Shown here one piece after another: positions 1-8,930 of a stretch of DNA of 64,000 bases. This stretch comes from an uncultured Ruminococcus sp. (lineage in GTDB: Bacteria; Bacillota; Clostridia; Oscillospirales; Acutalibacteraceae). The position numbers were made by a program, and so were the translations under genes. The stretch spans positions 35,807 through 99,806 of the forward strand of contig CADBYC010000003.1 in assembly GCA_902798755.1 (NCBI GenBank), given 5' to 3'. The notes under the pieces were generated by a model. The model was not told the DNA's origin. It did no database searches and saw only the letters and a program-made list of their open reading frames with translations. Each line of letters starts with the position of its first letter. Position 1 is the first letter of the stretch.

Positions 1-2410
1 TTCTGTAGCCGCTCAATCCTCCGGTGATTTTTATGATCGAGCTTCTGAGCATCATTTTAAATTGTTTCTTTTCGCCTTCTGTGACATTGATCTTTTCAAC
101 AAAATCAAAAGCGAACGCGATATTTTTAAACTTAATAAAATAATTAGACTCGATCTCACAAATACGTTTAAGCAATATCAAATACAAATAAAAAATATGC
201 TCATCTTGCCTCGACTTTAATGCTATATCCTTCATGTCTTGAATAATGATAAACGCCTTGTTGTGGTCGATCCCATTGATATCTTTTAATAATCTGATCA
301 GTGATTTGGGCTGTATCCTGTAGTCTTTTTTCAGGATTTCCAGCATATACAGCAGAATTGCGTGAATGGCTTTCTTTACGTTTTCCCGATAGTACAAAAA
401 CGGTCTGGACAAAACGATGATAAAAGAATAGATATATTCGTACTGTAAATCCCCTTTTAACGGGTTCAGCTCTGATGAAATACAGTCCAAAATGATCCGA
501 TAGATCTTATTGGGATCTGACCATTCGTGACTCAGTCTTTTATACATCTGATTCTCACAGTAAAACCTTCTGATATGCCGTTCCTGGATATCATCTGATT
601 GCTTTAAAAAGACTTCTTTCGCGCCCTCAAGGTTTTTTATAATATGATAACGCTCTCTCTCAGCCCAATGCTCCTCCATGGATAAAAACGCTGATTTTTT
701 CTTTAAACGTGTTGCCTGTGCTTTTTTACCGCACAGATGACAAGAATCTCCGTAGTTTCTGAGAGAAGGAACGTTAATATCAATAAATGAGAAAAATCTA
801 TCTGCGTCGCTTACATAATTGTATTTAGAGGCTGACGAATTTCTGTTAAGCAAGATAATAACCGATTCAAATAAATGTATATTCTTTCTTGCAACTTTGA
901 TGTCTAAACGTCTGATCAAAGAGGTGACAAAAGACTTTGCCCTGTAAAAAGAATTGCCCAGTATCAATTCGTCATCAACATAGTGAAAATAGATATTCGT
1001 TTCCGCCTGCAGATTCTTTAACGGATTTATGATATAAGAATAGTTAGAATATTTGCTCTCGAAATTGGAACGGAATTCATTTTTTGGATTAAGCGTAATG
1101 ATCTCGCATTGCGATTCAAATACTTCCGTGCTGATCATGTTAAAAAACCGCTCGTTGCTGTAGTGAGTCGGAGCTATGATAACGTCGATTCTCTCCTCGT
1201 CCTTCTTAATAAGTCTGTCACGGATTGTTTGACAATACTGACCAAACTTTTTGGATAATCTTTCATCAGACAGGATTCTGTTTAACAGCGCGTTCGTTCT
1301 GATATAATACTGATAATGATTCCCGTCGCGCGTTATATGGTTGTAGTATAAATACTCGCTGAAAACAAAATGATGATCGGCGTCACGCTCGAAAAAATCT
1401 ATTTTTTCAGCGTCATCCCTTTTTTCAGCGTCTTGATCGTCTTTTTTTTCTTTGCTCAGATCGCCTTCGATCATTTGGATCGGGATCACCGATGTTTCAT
1501 TGGTCCCGATAATCGGTCTTTCATGCTCCTGTTGATAACACCATTTACAGTCAGAGGCATTTTGCCATTCGCAATAAACGCATATGAGATATTTTGCTTC
1601 TATGCGCATCTCTTCAGATCCGCCCTTTCGAGTAAGCAGCCGCTCTGCGCTCTGATGCTCCAGGACTTTTCCGTCATCGAGATCATACACAACGTTACCC
1701 GAAAGGAACTCATTAGGCAAAACCTGGATGACAGAATAAAAAAGAGAACGTTCCAAAATCCATTTCTGAATCCGTTTCTTCAGTATTTTCTCTTTTTCAT
1801 CTTCACTGTAAATATTGTCATACTCTTTTTTCAACTCTTCTGCTAATCTACCAAAACGTTCTCCCTGCTCGTTCTTTTTGTCATACATATCGTTAAATAA
1901 CCGATCAAATATTTTGTTATATGTACTCAGAGTTGAGGATATTCCGCAGACAAAAACAAATCTGTCGTACTCTGACAAGGGCAGAATGCTGCACTTTCTC
2001 AGCCTTTCCTTGGTCATATAGTCCGACGTAGTGTGCTTGGGTCCCTCGTAAATGCAGTAATCCACATCTGTGAACTTAGCTTCTTCCATGATATCTTTTG
2101 TCTTTATCATTACAGGCTCGATGTAGGTTTCATATCCTATCATCAGAATTTTTTCAGACTTGTCCGATATAACATCTGATATATCCTTCGCCAAGGAATT
2201 TGAAAAAATAGATATCCAATACGCGTTTCCGAATAAAAACTGTGCTTCAAAAAACTCTCCGAGATGTACATCTCCCACTTTTACATGAGTGCTGTTCACA
2301 TGACATCCCAAATCCACCTTATGGATATCTCTGGTTAATATACGGGTCAATTCCGTTTGCCAAATTTTTCTTGGACCGCAGTCGAGCATTTTAAACTTTT
2401 GTATATTCAT
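1..2410 (-). CDS. Phosphoribosyltransferase-fold-like protein, partial (3' end outside window)
   Basis: An open frame runs from the ATG at 2410 down to base 1 without a stop, about 803 codons, so the C-terminus lies outside the window. The start overlaps the stop of the upstream GHKL gene as ATGA, implying translational coupling. Around residue 409 is a strand-like DVIIAPTHYS segment and around residue 476 is VDDELILGNSF, which together resemble the core and the PRPP-binding Asp-Asp loop of type I phosphoribosyltransferases; this is a motif-level inference. A SCHLCGKK Cys pair (about residue 553) may bind metal. The remaining C-terminal 250 residues look helical. I do not recognise a named family. 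Position in an accessory island beside a GHKL ATPase suggests a conflict or stress-response role, but this is not shown by the sequence. Confidence 0.7.
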   Translation of the reverse strand, partial: MNIQKFKMLDCGPRKIWQTELTRILTRDIHKVDLGCHVNSTHVKVGDVHLGEFFEAQFLFGNAYWISIFSNSLAKDISDVISDKSEKILMIGYETYIEPVMIKTKDIMEEAKFTDVDYCIYEGPKHTTSDYMTKERLRKCSILPLSEYDRFVFVCGISSTLSTYNKIFDRLFNDMYDKKNEQGERFGRLAEELKKEYDNIYSEDEKEKILKKRIQKWILERSLFYSVIQVLPNEFLSGNVVYDLDDGKVLEHQSAERLLTRKGGSEEMRIEAKYLICVYCEWQNASDCKWCYQQEHERPIIGTNETSVIPIQMIEGDLSKEKKDDQDAEKRDDAEKIDFFERDADHHFVFSEYLYYNHITRDGNHYQYYIRTNALLNRILSDERLSKKFGQYCQTIRDRLIKKDEERIDVIIAPTHYSNERFFNMISTEVFESQCEIITLNPKNEFRSNFESKYSNYSYIINPLKNLQAETNIYFHYVDDELILGNSFYRAKSFVTSLIRRLDIKVARKNIHLFESVIILLNRNSSASKYNYVSDADRFFSFIDINVPSLRNYGDSCHLCGKKAQATRLKKKSAFLSMEEHWAERERYHIIKNLEGAKEVFLKQSDDIQERHIRRFYCENQMYKRLSHEWSDPNKIYRIILDCISSELNPLKGDLQYEYIYSFIIVLSRPFLYYRENVKKAIHAILLYMLEILKKDYRIQPKSLIRLLKDINGIDHNKAFIIIQDMKDIALKSRQDEHIFYLYLILLKRICEIESNYFIKFKNIAFAFDFVEKINVTEGEKKQFKMMLRSSIIKITGGLSGYR

Positions 2411-4362
2411 CGTGTCTCTCCTTCGTCCTCTTCAGCCACATTCCGTTCCAGCGTGGAAACAGATGTATTCAGCTCATCAAAGATTTCATCGTTGATAGCC
2501 CCAAACACCAGTTGGCTTACAAGATTCTTCAGTATATCGTCGTACTTTTTCCCTGAAATAAAGATTTCAGCGCTGCAGTCGAGATTGCATAAGAACAGTT
2601 CGTTTTGAAGAAACGTCGTGTTCTCTCCCCTGTATGTATAACACAGCGCAATCAACCTGAGCGCCGTCTTCAACAGCCCCATGTTTTGGAACTCGGTGAT
2701 TGCAACACAGGTAGACTTCTCTGCTTCGAAAGTTTGATCCCGCTTGCTTAAAAAAGAGAGAACCGCCTTGATTAAGTATTCCACTTCAATTCTCCGCTTG
2801 ATGGTTAAAGCGCTGAGGCACAGGATTTTTCCCTCTTCATAGTTATCCGTCAAAAGCCGCGTCAGTTGATTGATCCTGTCGCTTTTCTCCTGCCTGTTAT
2901 CCGGCAGGTCAAATTGACTATAGTCGATCTTCAAAGAACATGCGCCAAAGTCCAAATACGAAAAATTATAATTATTTTTACTGATTCCGGTATATACAGA
3001 CTTAGAAACTTGTTCACGTATCGGAATGACCAGTCTGTAAAAAGTTCCCTGTGCATAGTGATAATTCTCCGCCGCCTGAGGTTTGAAAGAAGGATTTTGT
3101 GTATCAGAATAAAAATATTGCTTGTTTTTCAGGCAAAACAGCGCCTCCGTTTTTTTTGCCATAAGATGCAAGGTCTGCAAACCGTAGTGTTCAATAATCA
3201 TTTTCGGATTATTAAAATACTCATCTATTGTATTACTGATATTGGGTGTCAAAATCCTCTCAAGCGCATTGGGGGAGTCAAGCTCACTCTTCAATTCCGG
3301 CTTTCTGTTTTCATCGGCCAAATCAATAAAATTAGAAACTATTGTTCCGTTCGGACAATAATCAACCAGTGTGACTTCTATAAAGAATCCGGCAGCCGAA
3401 TTGCGCTGATCGGGTTTCATAACGTCAATCAGCGCTTTGGAATCGCCCTTATGGATCCTGAAAGATAAAACACCGTCAGAGGCATAGAAGAAAGTGTTCT
3501 CAACGATCTGTTCAAGGCTCAGCGCGTAATCAAGACAGCTTTCAAAGACCAATCCGTAATCAAAGCTATCTGATTGCTTTTTGGTGACTACGGCGCCAAA
3601 TAGAAGCATTGCCAAAAGCGGGGTATCGTGCTGAAGCCTAATGAAATCTATCACCTTTTCATAACCCCTTAAACGCGTCAAATAGCTATATATACAAAAA
3701 TACAAATTTATTTTTGCAGGGGAGTATCCAAAGTCGGACAGAACAGTTAGAATCATTTTTCTGTTATATCCAATTTTGTCGTATATTTCTTCATTAAAAT
3801 GAAAGGAATCATAACAAGAGCGGTAAAAATCCTCATCGACTCTGAAAAACGGCAGAATCTCTCCCGGCAAAAAATCATTATATTGTGAAGGTAGATTTCT
3901 TATTCCATCTGCATCCTTGATAAATATATAGTCATATAGGGTCGTGCGATTTGTAAAGAAATACTGTGAAATCTTAAAATATATATTAATATCAACCTCG
4001 TTATGAAGGATTAAGAACGCATTAATACTATTTGTTCTAAAGTATTCCTCCAATATCAAAATATATTGCAGATTGATGACATCCTCTTTTCCAAGCTCTA
4101 CTGTTATGATTATATGCTTTTCGACAGTCTTGCCGTACTCTTCAAGGGTTATTTGTTTATTACAGCTGGTAAAGCTCTCGATTTTGGATAAATCCAAATA
4201 GACAGATACGTTGTTATAATAACAAATTGAATTTATAAATGGATCATCCTTCGGAAATTGATTATTGATAATATAATTCGGGATTCTATCAAGTACAAAC
4301 GAATCCCCTCTGCATTTGATAAACAACACACCTGCATCTTTTGAAATCTTGATCTTTGCCAT
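2407..4362 (-). CDS. GHKL (histidine-kinase-like) ATPase-domain protein
   Basis: A 651-residue protein whose middle third matches the layout of a GHKL ATPase: an N-box-like LEQIVENTFFYA (283-294), a G1-like VDYCPNGT (333-340), a G2-like HYGLQTLHLMAKK (392-404) and a closing GTFYRLVIPI (439-448), the usual final strand of HATPase folds. There is no phospho-acceptor His domain or membrane segment, so it is not a standard sensor kinase. The first 130 residues contain a STAS-like stretch (VSVYLDLSKIESF, 52-64), and the last 200 residues form an unassigned domain. The stop codon overlaps the start of the next gene (ATGA at 2407-2410), so the two products are probably made in fixed ratio and act together. 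The family call rests on motif spacing only. Confidence 0.7.
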   Translation of the reverse strand: MAKIKISKDAGVLFIKCRGDSFVLDRIPNYIINNQFPKDDPFINSICYYNNVSVYLDLSKIESFTSCNKQITLEEYGKTVEKHIIITVELGKEDVINLQYILILEEYFRTNSINAFLILHNEVDINIYFKISQYFFTNRTTLYDYIFIKDADGIRNLPSQYNDFLPGEILPFFRVDEDFYRSCYDSFHFNEEIYDKIGYNRKMILTVLSDFGYSPAKINLYFCIYSYLTRLRGYEKVIDFIRLQHDTPLLAMLLFGAVVTKKQSDSFDYGLVFESCLDYALSLEQIVENTFFYASDGVLSFRIHKGDSKALIDVMKPDQRNSAAGFFIEVTLVDYCPNGTIVSNFIDLADENRKPELKSELDSPNALERILTPNISNTIDEYFNNPKMIIEHYGLQTLHLMAKKTEALFCLKNKQYFYSDTQNPSFKPQAAENYHYAQGTFYRLVIPIREQVSKSVYTGISKNNYNFSYLDFGACSLKIDYSQFDLPDNRQEKSDRINQLTRLLTDNYEEGKILCLSALTIKRRIEVEYLIKAVLSFLSKRDQTFEAEKSTCVAITEFQNMGLLKTALRLIALCYTYRGENTTFLQNELFLCNLDCSAEIFISGKKYDDILKNLVSQLVFGAINDEIFDELNTSVSTLERNVAEEDEGETR

Positions 4363-4633
4363 TTTTCTCTCCTAAAACTATTTGTTTTTATAATTTTATC
4401 ATGATTCGATTATATTCTCTATAATTAGACAACATTTGTCCTAGAGAAAAACACATCTGTTTCTTGTGCAATTAGCAAAGTAATTCTTAAACAAAGTTGT
4501 TAACATAATCGGATAAACATAGTATATGAAATTATCATCCATATCAAACTTCAGCAGCAGAAAGAGCGCGCCCCCAAAAAAATGAGAGCAAACTGATCTA
4601 TAACTGTTTTTACATTATAGTCGATTATTTTTT

Positions 4634-4658
4634 GTTTCCAACTTGACAACAGCAGGCG
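4634..4658. repeat. Diverged copy of island boundary repeat (possible attachment site)
   Basis: The 25 bases here match the core of the 37-bp repeat found at 15947-15983 and 19371-19407 with one mismatch (TTTCC versus TTCCC), in the same orientation. Its presence between gene modules supports stacked insertions using one site. Confidence 0.6.
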
Positions 4659-4784
4659 GTATTATATCCTCCGGTTTTTTCCAATGCTTCGGATATAGCA
4701 TCCTCTCCATTTTCAAATATTTGCATCGTTTTCGGAATAACTAATGTCAAATGCTTCTTTTTGTTCCGAAATCGGAATATTCAA

Positions 4785-4813
4785 TTGACTTTTGATAGAT
4801 AATATTTTATAAT
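4785..4813 (+). promoter_or_regulatory. Sigma-A-type promoter of the DUF4143-type ATPase gene
   Basis: TTGACT at 4785-4790 and TATAAT at 4808-4813 are separated by 17 bases. Just upstream lies the dyad TTCCGA-AA-TCGGAA (4764-4777), a possible operator. Confidence 0.6.
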
Positions 4814-4845
4814 GATTTTATTATAGAAAGAAAGGAAAAGCGCTA

Positions 4846-6069
4846 GTGGTACAACGAAGAGAATACTTAAATCAACTCAAACAATGGAAAGATGAAAAGG
4901 TAATTAAAGTCATTACCGGGCTGAGGCGTTGTGGCAAGTCTACTCTTTTACAAATGTTTCGAGATCATCTGGAATCTTCCGGAATACTTCCTGAACAAAT
5001 CATCTTCATCAATTTTGAAGATATAGAATTTGAAAACCTTCTGGATTATAAAAAGCTTTATCAATACATCTGTGACAGACTCGTTCCCGATAAGATGAAC
5101 TATATCTTTCTTGATGAAATACAAGCTGTTTCTGATTATCAGAGGGCGGTCGATAGTTTGTACCTTAAAGAAAACACTGATATTTATATCACAGGCTCAA
5201 ACGCATACTTACTATCCGGTGAGTTAGCGACACTGCTGTCCGGCAGGTACGTAGAGATCAATATGCTTCCTTTATCGTTTGCTGAGTACTGTGAATTAGT
5301 GAGCGGAAATGATAAAGAATCATTATTTGCAGAATATATGCGTTTTGGTTCTCTTCCGTATATTGCTTCTTTAGATCCTGTGTCGGAAAAAGCAGACATC
5401 TACCTGGAAGGGATATACAACACCATAATAATTAAAGATATCGAGCTTCGTCAACAACGAAAAGAGCGCGACCCGAATAAGCGAAAAGTAACCGATACCA
5501 CTCTTCTCAGGAACATTTCGAAATTCTTGGCAAATTCTATCGGCAGTCCTGTTTCCATAAAAAGCATTGCTAACTATATCAGCTCAAACGTCAGACCTAT
5601 TTCCCAGAATACGGTCGCTGATTATGTTGAAGCTTTAGTAGAACCATATGTGTTTTACCCGATAGAGCGATACGACGTGTTTGGAAAGAATCTTTTAAAA
5701 CAGAATTGCAAGTATTATATCGTCGACCTGGGAATCAGACGACATTTGCTGTCGCGAAGCAGATATGATCTTGGATTCTCTCTAGAAAACCTTGTGTGTT
5801 TAGAGTTGCTCCGCAGAGGATATTCAGTGAATGTCGGCAAAGTCGGGTCTGCAGAAGTTGACTTTGTCGCAAAAAAGAGCGACCAGACAGAATACTATCA
5901 GGTCACAGCGTCAATGGTAGATGAATCAACCTTTGATCGTGAAATATCCCCCTTAAAATCCATCTCTGATAATTATCCTAAAACGATCCTCACTCTCGAT
6001 CGTCTGTCCCTTGGTAATTACGAAGGGATTCTTGTAAAAAATGCAATCGACTGGTTATTGGATAAATAG
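4846..6069 (+). CDS. AAA_14/DUF4143-type ATPase
   Basis: This 407-residue protein has an N-terminal P-loop ATPase of the AAA_14 type: Walker A GLRRCGKST (25-33) and Walker B YIFLDEIQ (about 86-93), followed by the ITGSN sensor segment. The C-terminal DUF4143-like part ends in a restriction-nuclease-like fold with an AEVDFVAKK strand, but the usual ExK is replaced by YYQVT, as in one branch of the family, so nuclease activity is doubtful. The start is a GTG with an AAAGGAAA ribosome site 6-7 bases upstream. It stands alone with its own promoter. Members of this family are common, often horizontally acquired, and have no settled function. Confidence 0.85.
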   Translation: MVQRREYLNQLKQWKDEKVIKVITGLRRCGKSTLLQMFRDHLESSGILPEQIIFINFEDIEFENLLDYKKLYQYICDRLVPDKMNYIFLDEIQAVSDYQRAVDSLYLKENTDIYITGSNAYLLSGELATLLSGRYVEINMLPLSFAEYCELVSGNDKESLFAEYMRFGSLPYIASLDPVSEKADIYLEGIYNTIIIKDIELRQQRKERDPNKRKVTDTTLLRNISKFLANSIGSPVSIKSIANYISSNVRPISQNTVADYVEALVEPYVFYPIERYDVFGKNLLKQNCKYYIVDLGIRRHLLSRSRYDLGFSLENLVCLELLRRGYSVNVGKVGSAEVDFVAKKSDQTEYYQVTASMVDESTFDREISPLKSISDNYPKTILTLDRLSLGNYEGILVKNAIDWLLDK

Positions 6070-6292
6070 TGCTTATGAAACTTGTTTATCCTGATTATAT
6101 TTCTTCACTGATTGATTTTTTACACTTAGTTATTATAACGTTAATCAAATTTGTAGAGATGAATCCTTCGGATTTATATACAGCTTTGGATTTATGTGAT
6201 TTACACATCGTCAATAAATAGAAATCTCATCCTACGTTAGATTATTTTTCTTGCTGCATAAAGTGTTTATCTATTTGTTGCTGCTCAGCTAA

Positions 6293-6481
6293 TCAAGATT
6301 CGTCAATCAAATCCTCTTTCTTCAAACGCGAGCGTATCGCGCCTTGAGTTCTTCTGTGAATCTCAGTTAATTCTTTAATATTCATTCCGCTCATGAATTC
6401 AGTCTTTGATTGATCGATCTCCGGATTATATATCTTGATTTCGGCTTTTATGTCGCCATCTAATATTAGTAAATTATTCAT
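6293..6481 (-). CDS. Small protein with helix-turn-helix-like C-terminus (uncertain)
   Basis: A 62-residue frame divergent from the XRE gene. Its C-terminal half (IKELTEIHRRTQGAIRSRL) looks like the short DNA-binding helix motif often seen at the end of larger accessory proteins. No ribosome binding site is evident upstream of the ATG, and the start lies within the palindrome that probably regulates the XRE gene. It may be a remnant of a larger gene rather than an expressed protein. Confidence 0.35.
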   Translation of the reverse strand: MNNLLILDGDIKAEIKIYNPEIDQSKTEFMSGMNIKELTEIHRRTQGAIRSRLKKEDLIDES

Positions 6482-6517
6482 TTACTAAATTGAATAAAAT
6501 CTTAACTTTAGTAAATG
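6479..6517. promoter_or_regulatory. Inverted-repeat operator upstream of XRE regulator
   Basis: A perfect 11-bp inverted repeat, CATTTACTAAA (6479-6489) and TTTAGTAAATG (6507-6517), sits just upstream of the -35 box of the XRE gene. A related half site (TAGTAAAT) lies at 6467-6474. It is the natural candidate for autorepression by the XRE protein. Confidence 0.55.
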
Positions 6518-6522
6518 ATATA

Positions 6523-6551
6523 TTGACACAAGCCGCATTTAACAATATAAT
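6523..6551 (+). promoter_or_regulatory. Consensus sigma-A promoter of the XRE-ImmA operon
   Basis: A perfect TTGACA (6523-6528), a 17-base spacer and a perfect TATAAT (6546-6551) precede the XRE gene; an AAGGAGG ribosome site follows at 6561-6567. Confidence 0.85.
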
Positions 6552-6575
6552 AAATTATAGAAGGAGGTGCTAAAT

Positions 6576-6953
6576 ATGATTGACATGAATATCATCGTTG
6601 CCAAGAACATCAGCAACGCACTAAAAGCGGTTGGAAAGAAGCAATCCGAGCTTGCCGAGGCTCTCGGCTTTTCTAAGCAAATAGTCAGCAATATGCTTTC
6701 CGGTTCACGTTCAATCAACGCACTTGAGCTAAAAAGAATAGCAGACTTCTGTAATGTGAGTATGGAAAGCCTTGTTAAGCTGCCGGAGCAGCCAATCGAA
6801 ACAAATGTTGTTCGTGCATTTATGGGACAGGTTAAGACACAAAATGCAAAAGATGGAATCGAAATTGCCGATAAACTGATTGATATGTATTTGTTTCATG
6901 CGCGTGTGCACGATAGTTATATCATAGGAATGACAGAACGGAGCAGTCTGTAA
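6576..6953 (+). CDS. XRE-family transcriptional regulator
   Basis: A 125-residue protein with an N-terminal lambda-repressor-type helix-turn-helix (KKQSELAEALGFSKQIVSNM and following SRSINALELKRIA). The longest frame starts at a GTG at 6567 inside the ribosome site AAGGAGG; the ATG at 6576, 8 bases after that site, is preferred. Its stop overlaps the ATG of the ImmA/IrrE-like protease by one base (TAATG), so both are one transcript. In this family pair the protease relieves repression by cleaving the regulator. The 11-bp inverted repeat upstream is the likely binding site. Confidence 0.88.
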   Translation: MIDMNIIVAKNISNALKAVGKKQSELAEALGFSKQIVSNMLSGSRSINALELKRIADFCNVSMESLVKLPEQPIETNVVRAFMGQVKTQNAKDGIEIADKLIDMYLFHARVHDSYIIGMTERSSL

Positions 6954-7774
6954 TGAACAAAGTACTTGAGAACAGTCTTTTTCAAATAAATCCCGACCGC
7001 TTTCAGAAATTAAGACGGTATGTCGGTGAATTCAATACATCTTATAACGGGAACAACATCATACAAGACGATATATTTATTATTGTGCGTAATTATGCCA
7101 AGAGAAACGGAAAGCATATAGAGTTGTTTCGTCTTCCGGTATACGATGAGGATTTTTGCGCCTTTACCTGTGTCAGAGAAGGAAAAATCTTTACTGTGAT
7201 AAACTCATATCTCCCTATCTGCAAACAAATTTTTGCCGCAGGTCATGAATTGTATCATATATGGCGTTATGTTTCAGATTCCGACGACTCTTTGCCGTTA
7301 AGCGGTTCTTTTCTTACCGCTGATAATATGGATGAAGAAACAGCTAAAAACGAAGACAATGAAGCTAACGCCTTTTCCGCACTGTTGCTTGCTCCTAAAA
7401 GCGCGATCACTGAACAAATAGAAATATATGATCTTGGTCAAAAGGAATTCGATTTGGACGATGTTATCCGATTAATGGATGTGTTTGCAATCCCGTTTAA
7501 GGCGATGGTCTTACGTTTATATGAAGAAAAAATAATAGACGCAAAACGAGCCGATTATCTTCTCGAAAAAGGGTCCGTCGACAATCAGAAACATTCTATG
7601 AGAAGACAAAACACCGCTTTACGCTGGCAAAAGCGTACCGAAGATATAGCGGATATCGGTACACTACATTCATTGATTCAGGATAATATGGAAGCAGGAT
7701 GCCTTCCGAAGCAAAGAATCGAAGAAGATATTCAATTTTTGGAAGACAATAACATCTGGGACTTTGAAGAGTGA
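6953..7774 (+). CDS. ImmA/IrrE-family metallo-endopeptidase
   Basis: A 273-residue protein with the zinc-protease signature HELYH (98-102) and a downstream EANAFSALLLAP stretch (from about residue 137) that supplies the third zinc ligand, as in ImmA/IrrE (COG2856). It has no signal peptide, so it acts in the cytoplasm. It is coupled to the preceding XRE gene and probably cleaves that regulator in response to a signal such as DNA damage or an incoming element. The C-terminal 90 residues are charged and of unknown role. A third, frameshifted gene begins 8 bases downstream and looks like the operon's output gene. Confidence 0.88.
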   Translation: MNKVLENSLFQINPDRFQKLRRYVGEFNTSYNGNNIIQDDIFIIVRNYAKRNGKHIELFRLPVYDEDFCAFTCVREGKIFTVINSYLPICKQIFAAGHELYHIWRYVSDSDDSLPLSGSFLTADNMDEETAKNEDNEANAFSALLLAPKSAITEQIEIYDLGQKEFDLDDVIRLMDVFAIPFKAMVLRLYEEKIIDAKRADYLLEKGSVDNQKHSMRRQNTALRWQKRTEDIADIGTLHSLIQDNMEAGCLPKQRIEEDIQFLEDNNIWDFEE

Positions 7775-7782
7775 GGCGCATT

Positions 7783-8329
7783 ATGGAACAAGACAAAAGA
7801 TGTGCCATGCTGGACGCCGATTTTATCTCTAAACTATATGAAAGCAATCAGATGATAGTCCGCATACTCAGTATCGCTGATTTCAATTTTTGTCTATCAT
7901 AAACAAACAGGCATTGAGTTGAGCAGACATAATCACCAAGCGCTTCAATGGTTGAACACAAATACCGACATAACTGTTTATTCGGATCGTGATCTGATTC
8001 AGCAAATGTTGGAACTATTCAATATATCTGCCTATACATATTATGCTGATATGCTGCGCAGAAGCTGTGACATTTTTTCTCAGGGCTTCTATAATCAATA
8101 CTATAATAAAATCATTAATAAATCCCTCGATAAAGATTTTTCTCTTTATCGAGGGATTTATTGTATGTCAACTCAAAGAACACATTTTTCGTCTTCGGAG
8201 GGTTTGCTGTTAATACAACCTATCGGTCACATTAAGCCGATCCCCAAGGTGTACAAAGGAATCGACTCCGACCTTGCGCGGGATAATCTTGAAAACGATA
8301 TCCCCAACGCAAACTTGCAAGATTACTAA
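7783..8329 (+). pseudogene. Frameshifted third gene of the XRE-ImmA operon (PIN-like N-terminus)
   Basis: The ATG at 7783 opens a 39-codon frame (MEQDKRCAMLDADFISKLYE...) that ends at a TAA near 7901. Removing one T from the TTTTT run near 7890 joins it without interruption (FNFVYHKQTGIELSRHN) to the frame that continues to 8329. The joined product would be about 181 residues; its beginning (MLDADFIS) is like the first strand of PIN-type nuclease domains, but that is a weak call. The distal part contains a 19-bp perfect hairpin (8117-8162), suggesting that the true 3' end was replaced. It could be a decayed toxin-like output gene or an assembly error of one base. Confidence 0.55.
8117..8162. 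repeat. Perfect 19-bp inverted repeat hairpin
   Basis: Arms at 8117-8135 and 8144-8162 are perfectly complementary with an 8-base loop, centred on CCCTCGATAAAG. It lies inside the distal part of the frameshifted gene. It is not followed by a clear T-run on the plus strand. Confidence 0.7.
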
Positions 8330-8355
8330 ATTATTACGGTTGCAATAATATTGTT

Positions 8356-8904
8356 TTACTGCATATCATCGTTTGTAAATACATATTCGCTGACCTCGTC
8401 ATCGATTTCTTCGCGGATGCACCAGAACGGACTGTAGGTGCCTCCGTCACCGTCTGCGAACACGCCGATCAGATGAACAGATAAATCGCTGTCAAGCAGT
8501 TCTGCCCAATACCGTTCGAATATCCGCCAGACTCCGTACCGATTCATCGTCCTATCCTGTTCCATCGCAATGCTCGGATGCTGACCGAGGGACAGACCAA
8601 AATGACCTGCGTCTCTATCCTTTGACCCTGCTTTACGGTACTCCGGATGAGATAGTCTGAGTGGTTTTGTGGGTGATACACGGCACAAATAGCAATCAAT
8701 AAACGCGATATTGCCCTGAATATCTGTGAGATAAAGATTTTGATCATATACATAGGCTGTTTCGCTTTGTAAGGCTGTGGGATCCACATGATCTTCAAGA
8801 TTCATTCGCTTGATCTCTTTGATATCCAGATAATCCGGGACCAAGCGGCCTCTTTTCAAAACGAGCTCCACGCCCGGCTCCATGACGTCGTCAAATATCA
8901 GCAT
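8356..8904 (-). CDS. Small protein resembling DNA/RNA non-specific endonucleases
   Basis: A 182-residue protein with no signal peptide. Its C-terminal half has RDAGHFG (His101), an Asn in TMNRYG (Asn121) and WRIFERYWAELL (126-137) followed by a V.L.GVF strand, an order that resembles the DRGH...N...E layout of the DNA/RNA non-specific endonuclease superfamily. That is inferred from motifs. The gene begins 26 bases after the stop of the helicase gene and has a strong AGGAGG site, so the two are one operon. A helicase-nuclease pair inside an island points towards nucleic-acid processing or defence. The alternative is an uncharacterised island protein. Confidence 0.6.
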   Translation of the reverse strand: MLIFDDVMEPGVELVLKRGRLVPDYLDIKEIKRMNLEDHVDPTALQSETAYVYDQNLYLTDIQGNIAFIDCYLCRVSPTKPLRLSHPEYRKAGSKDRDAGHFGLSLGQHPSIAMEQDRTMNRYGVWRIFERYWAELLDSDLSVHLIGVFADGDGGTYSPFWCIREEIDDEVSEYVFTNDDMQ

Positions 8905-8930
8905 AACACTTCCCTCCTAACTTACAGTGC

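Larger units (their letters stand above)
4363..4845. other. Gene-free divergent intergenic region with island repeat and promoter
   Basis: This A+T-rich gap separates the minus-strand GHKL gene from the plus-strand ATPase gene. It contains a diverged copy of the island boundary repeat (4634-4658), TTCCGAA-type half sites near 4731-4737 and 4764-4777, and a promoter for the downstream ATPase. I see no coding sequence in it. Confidence 0.6.

Noticed and set aside
1370-1846. Plus-strand hydrophobic frame as a membrane protein gene
   Set aside because: It lies entirely opposite the long minus-strand frame that starts at 2410; no ribosome site.
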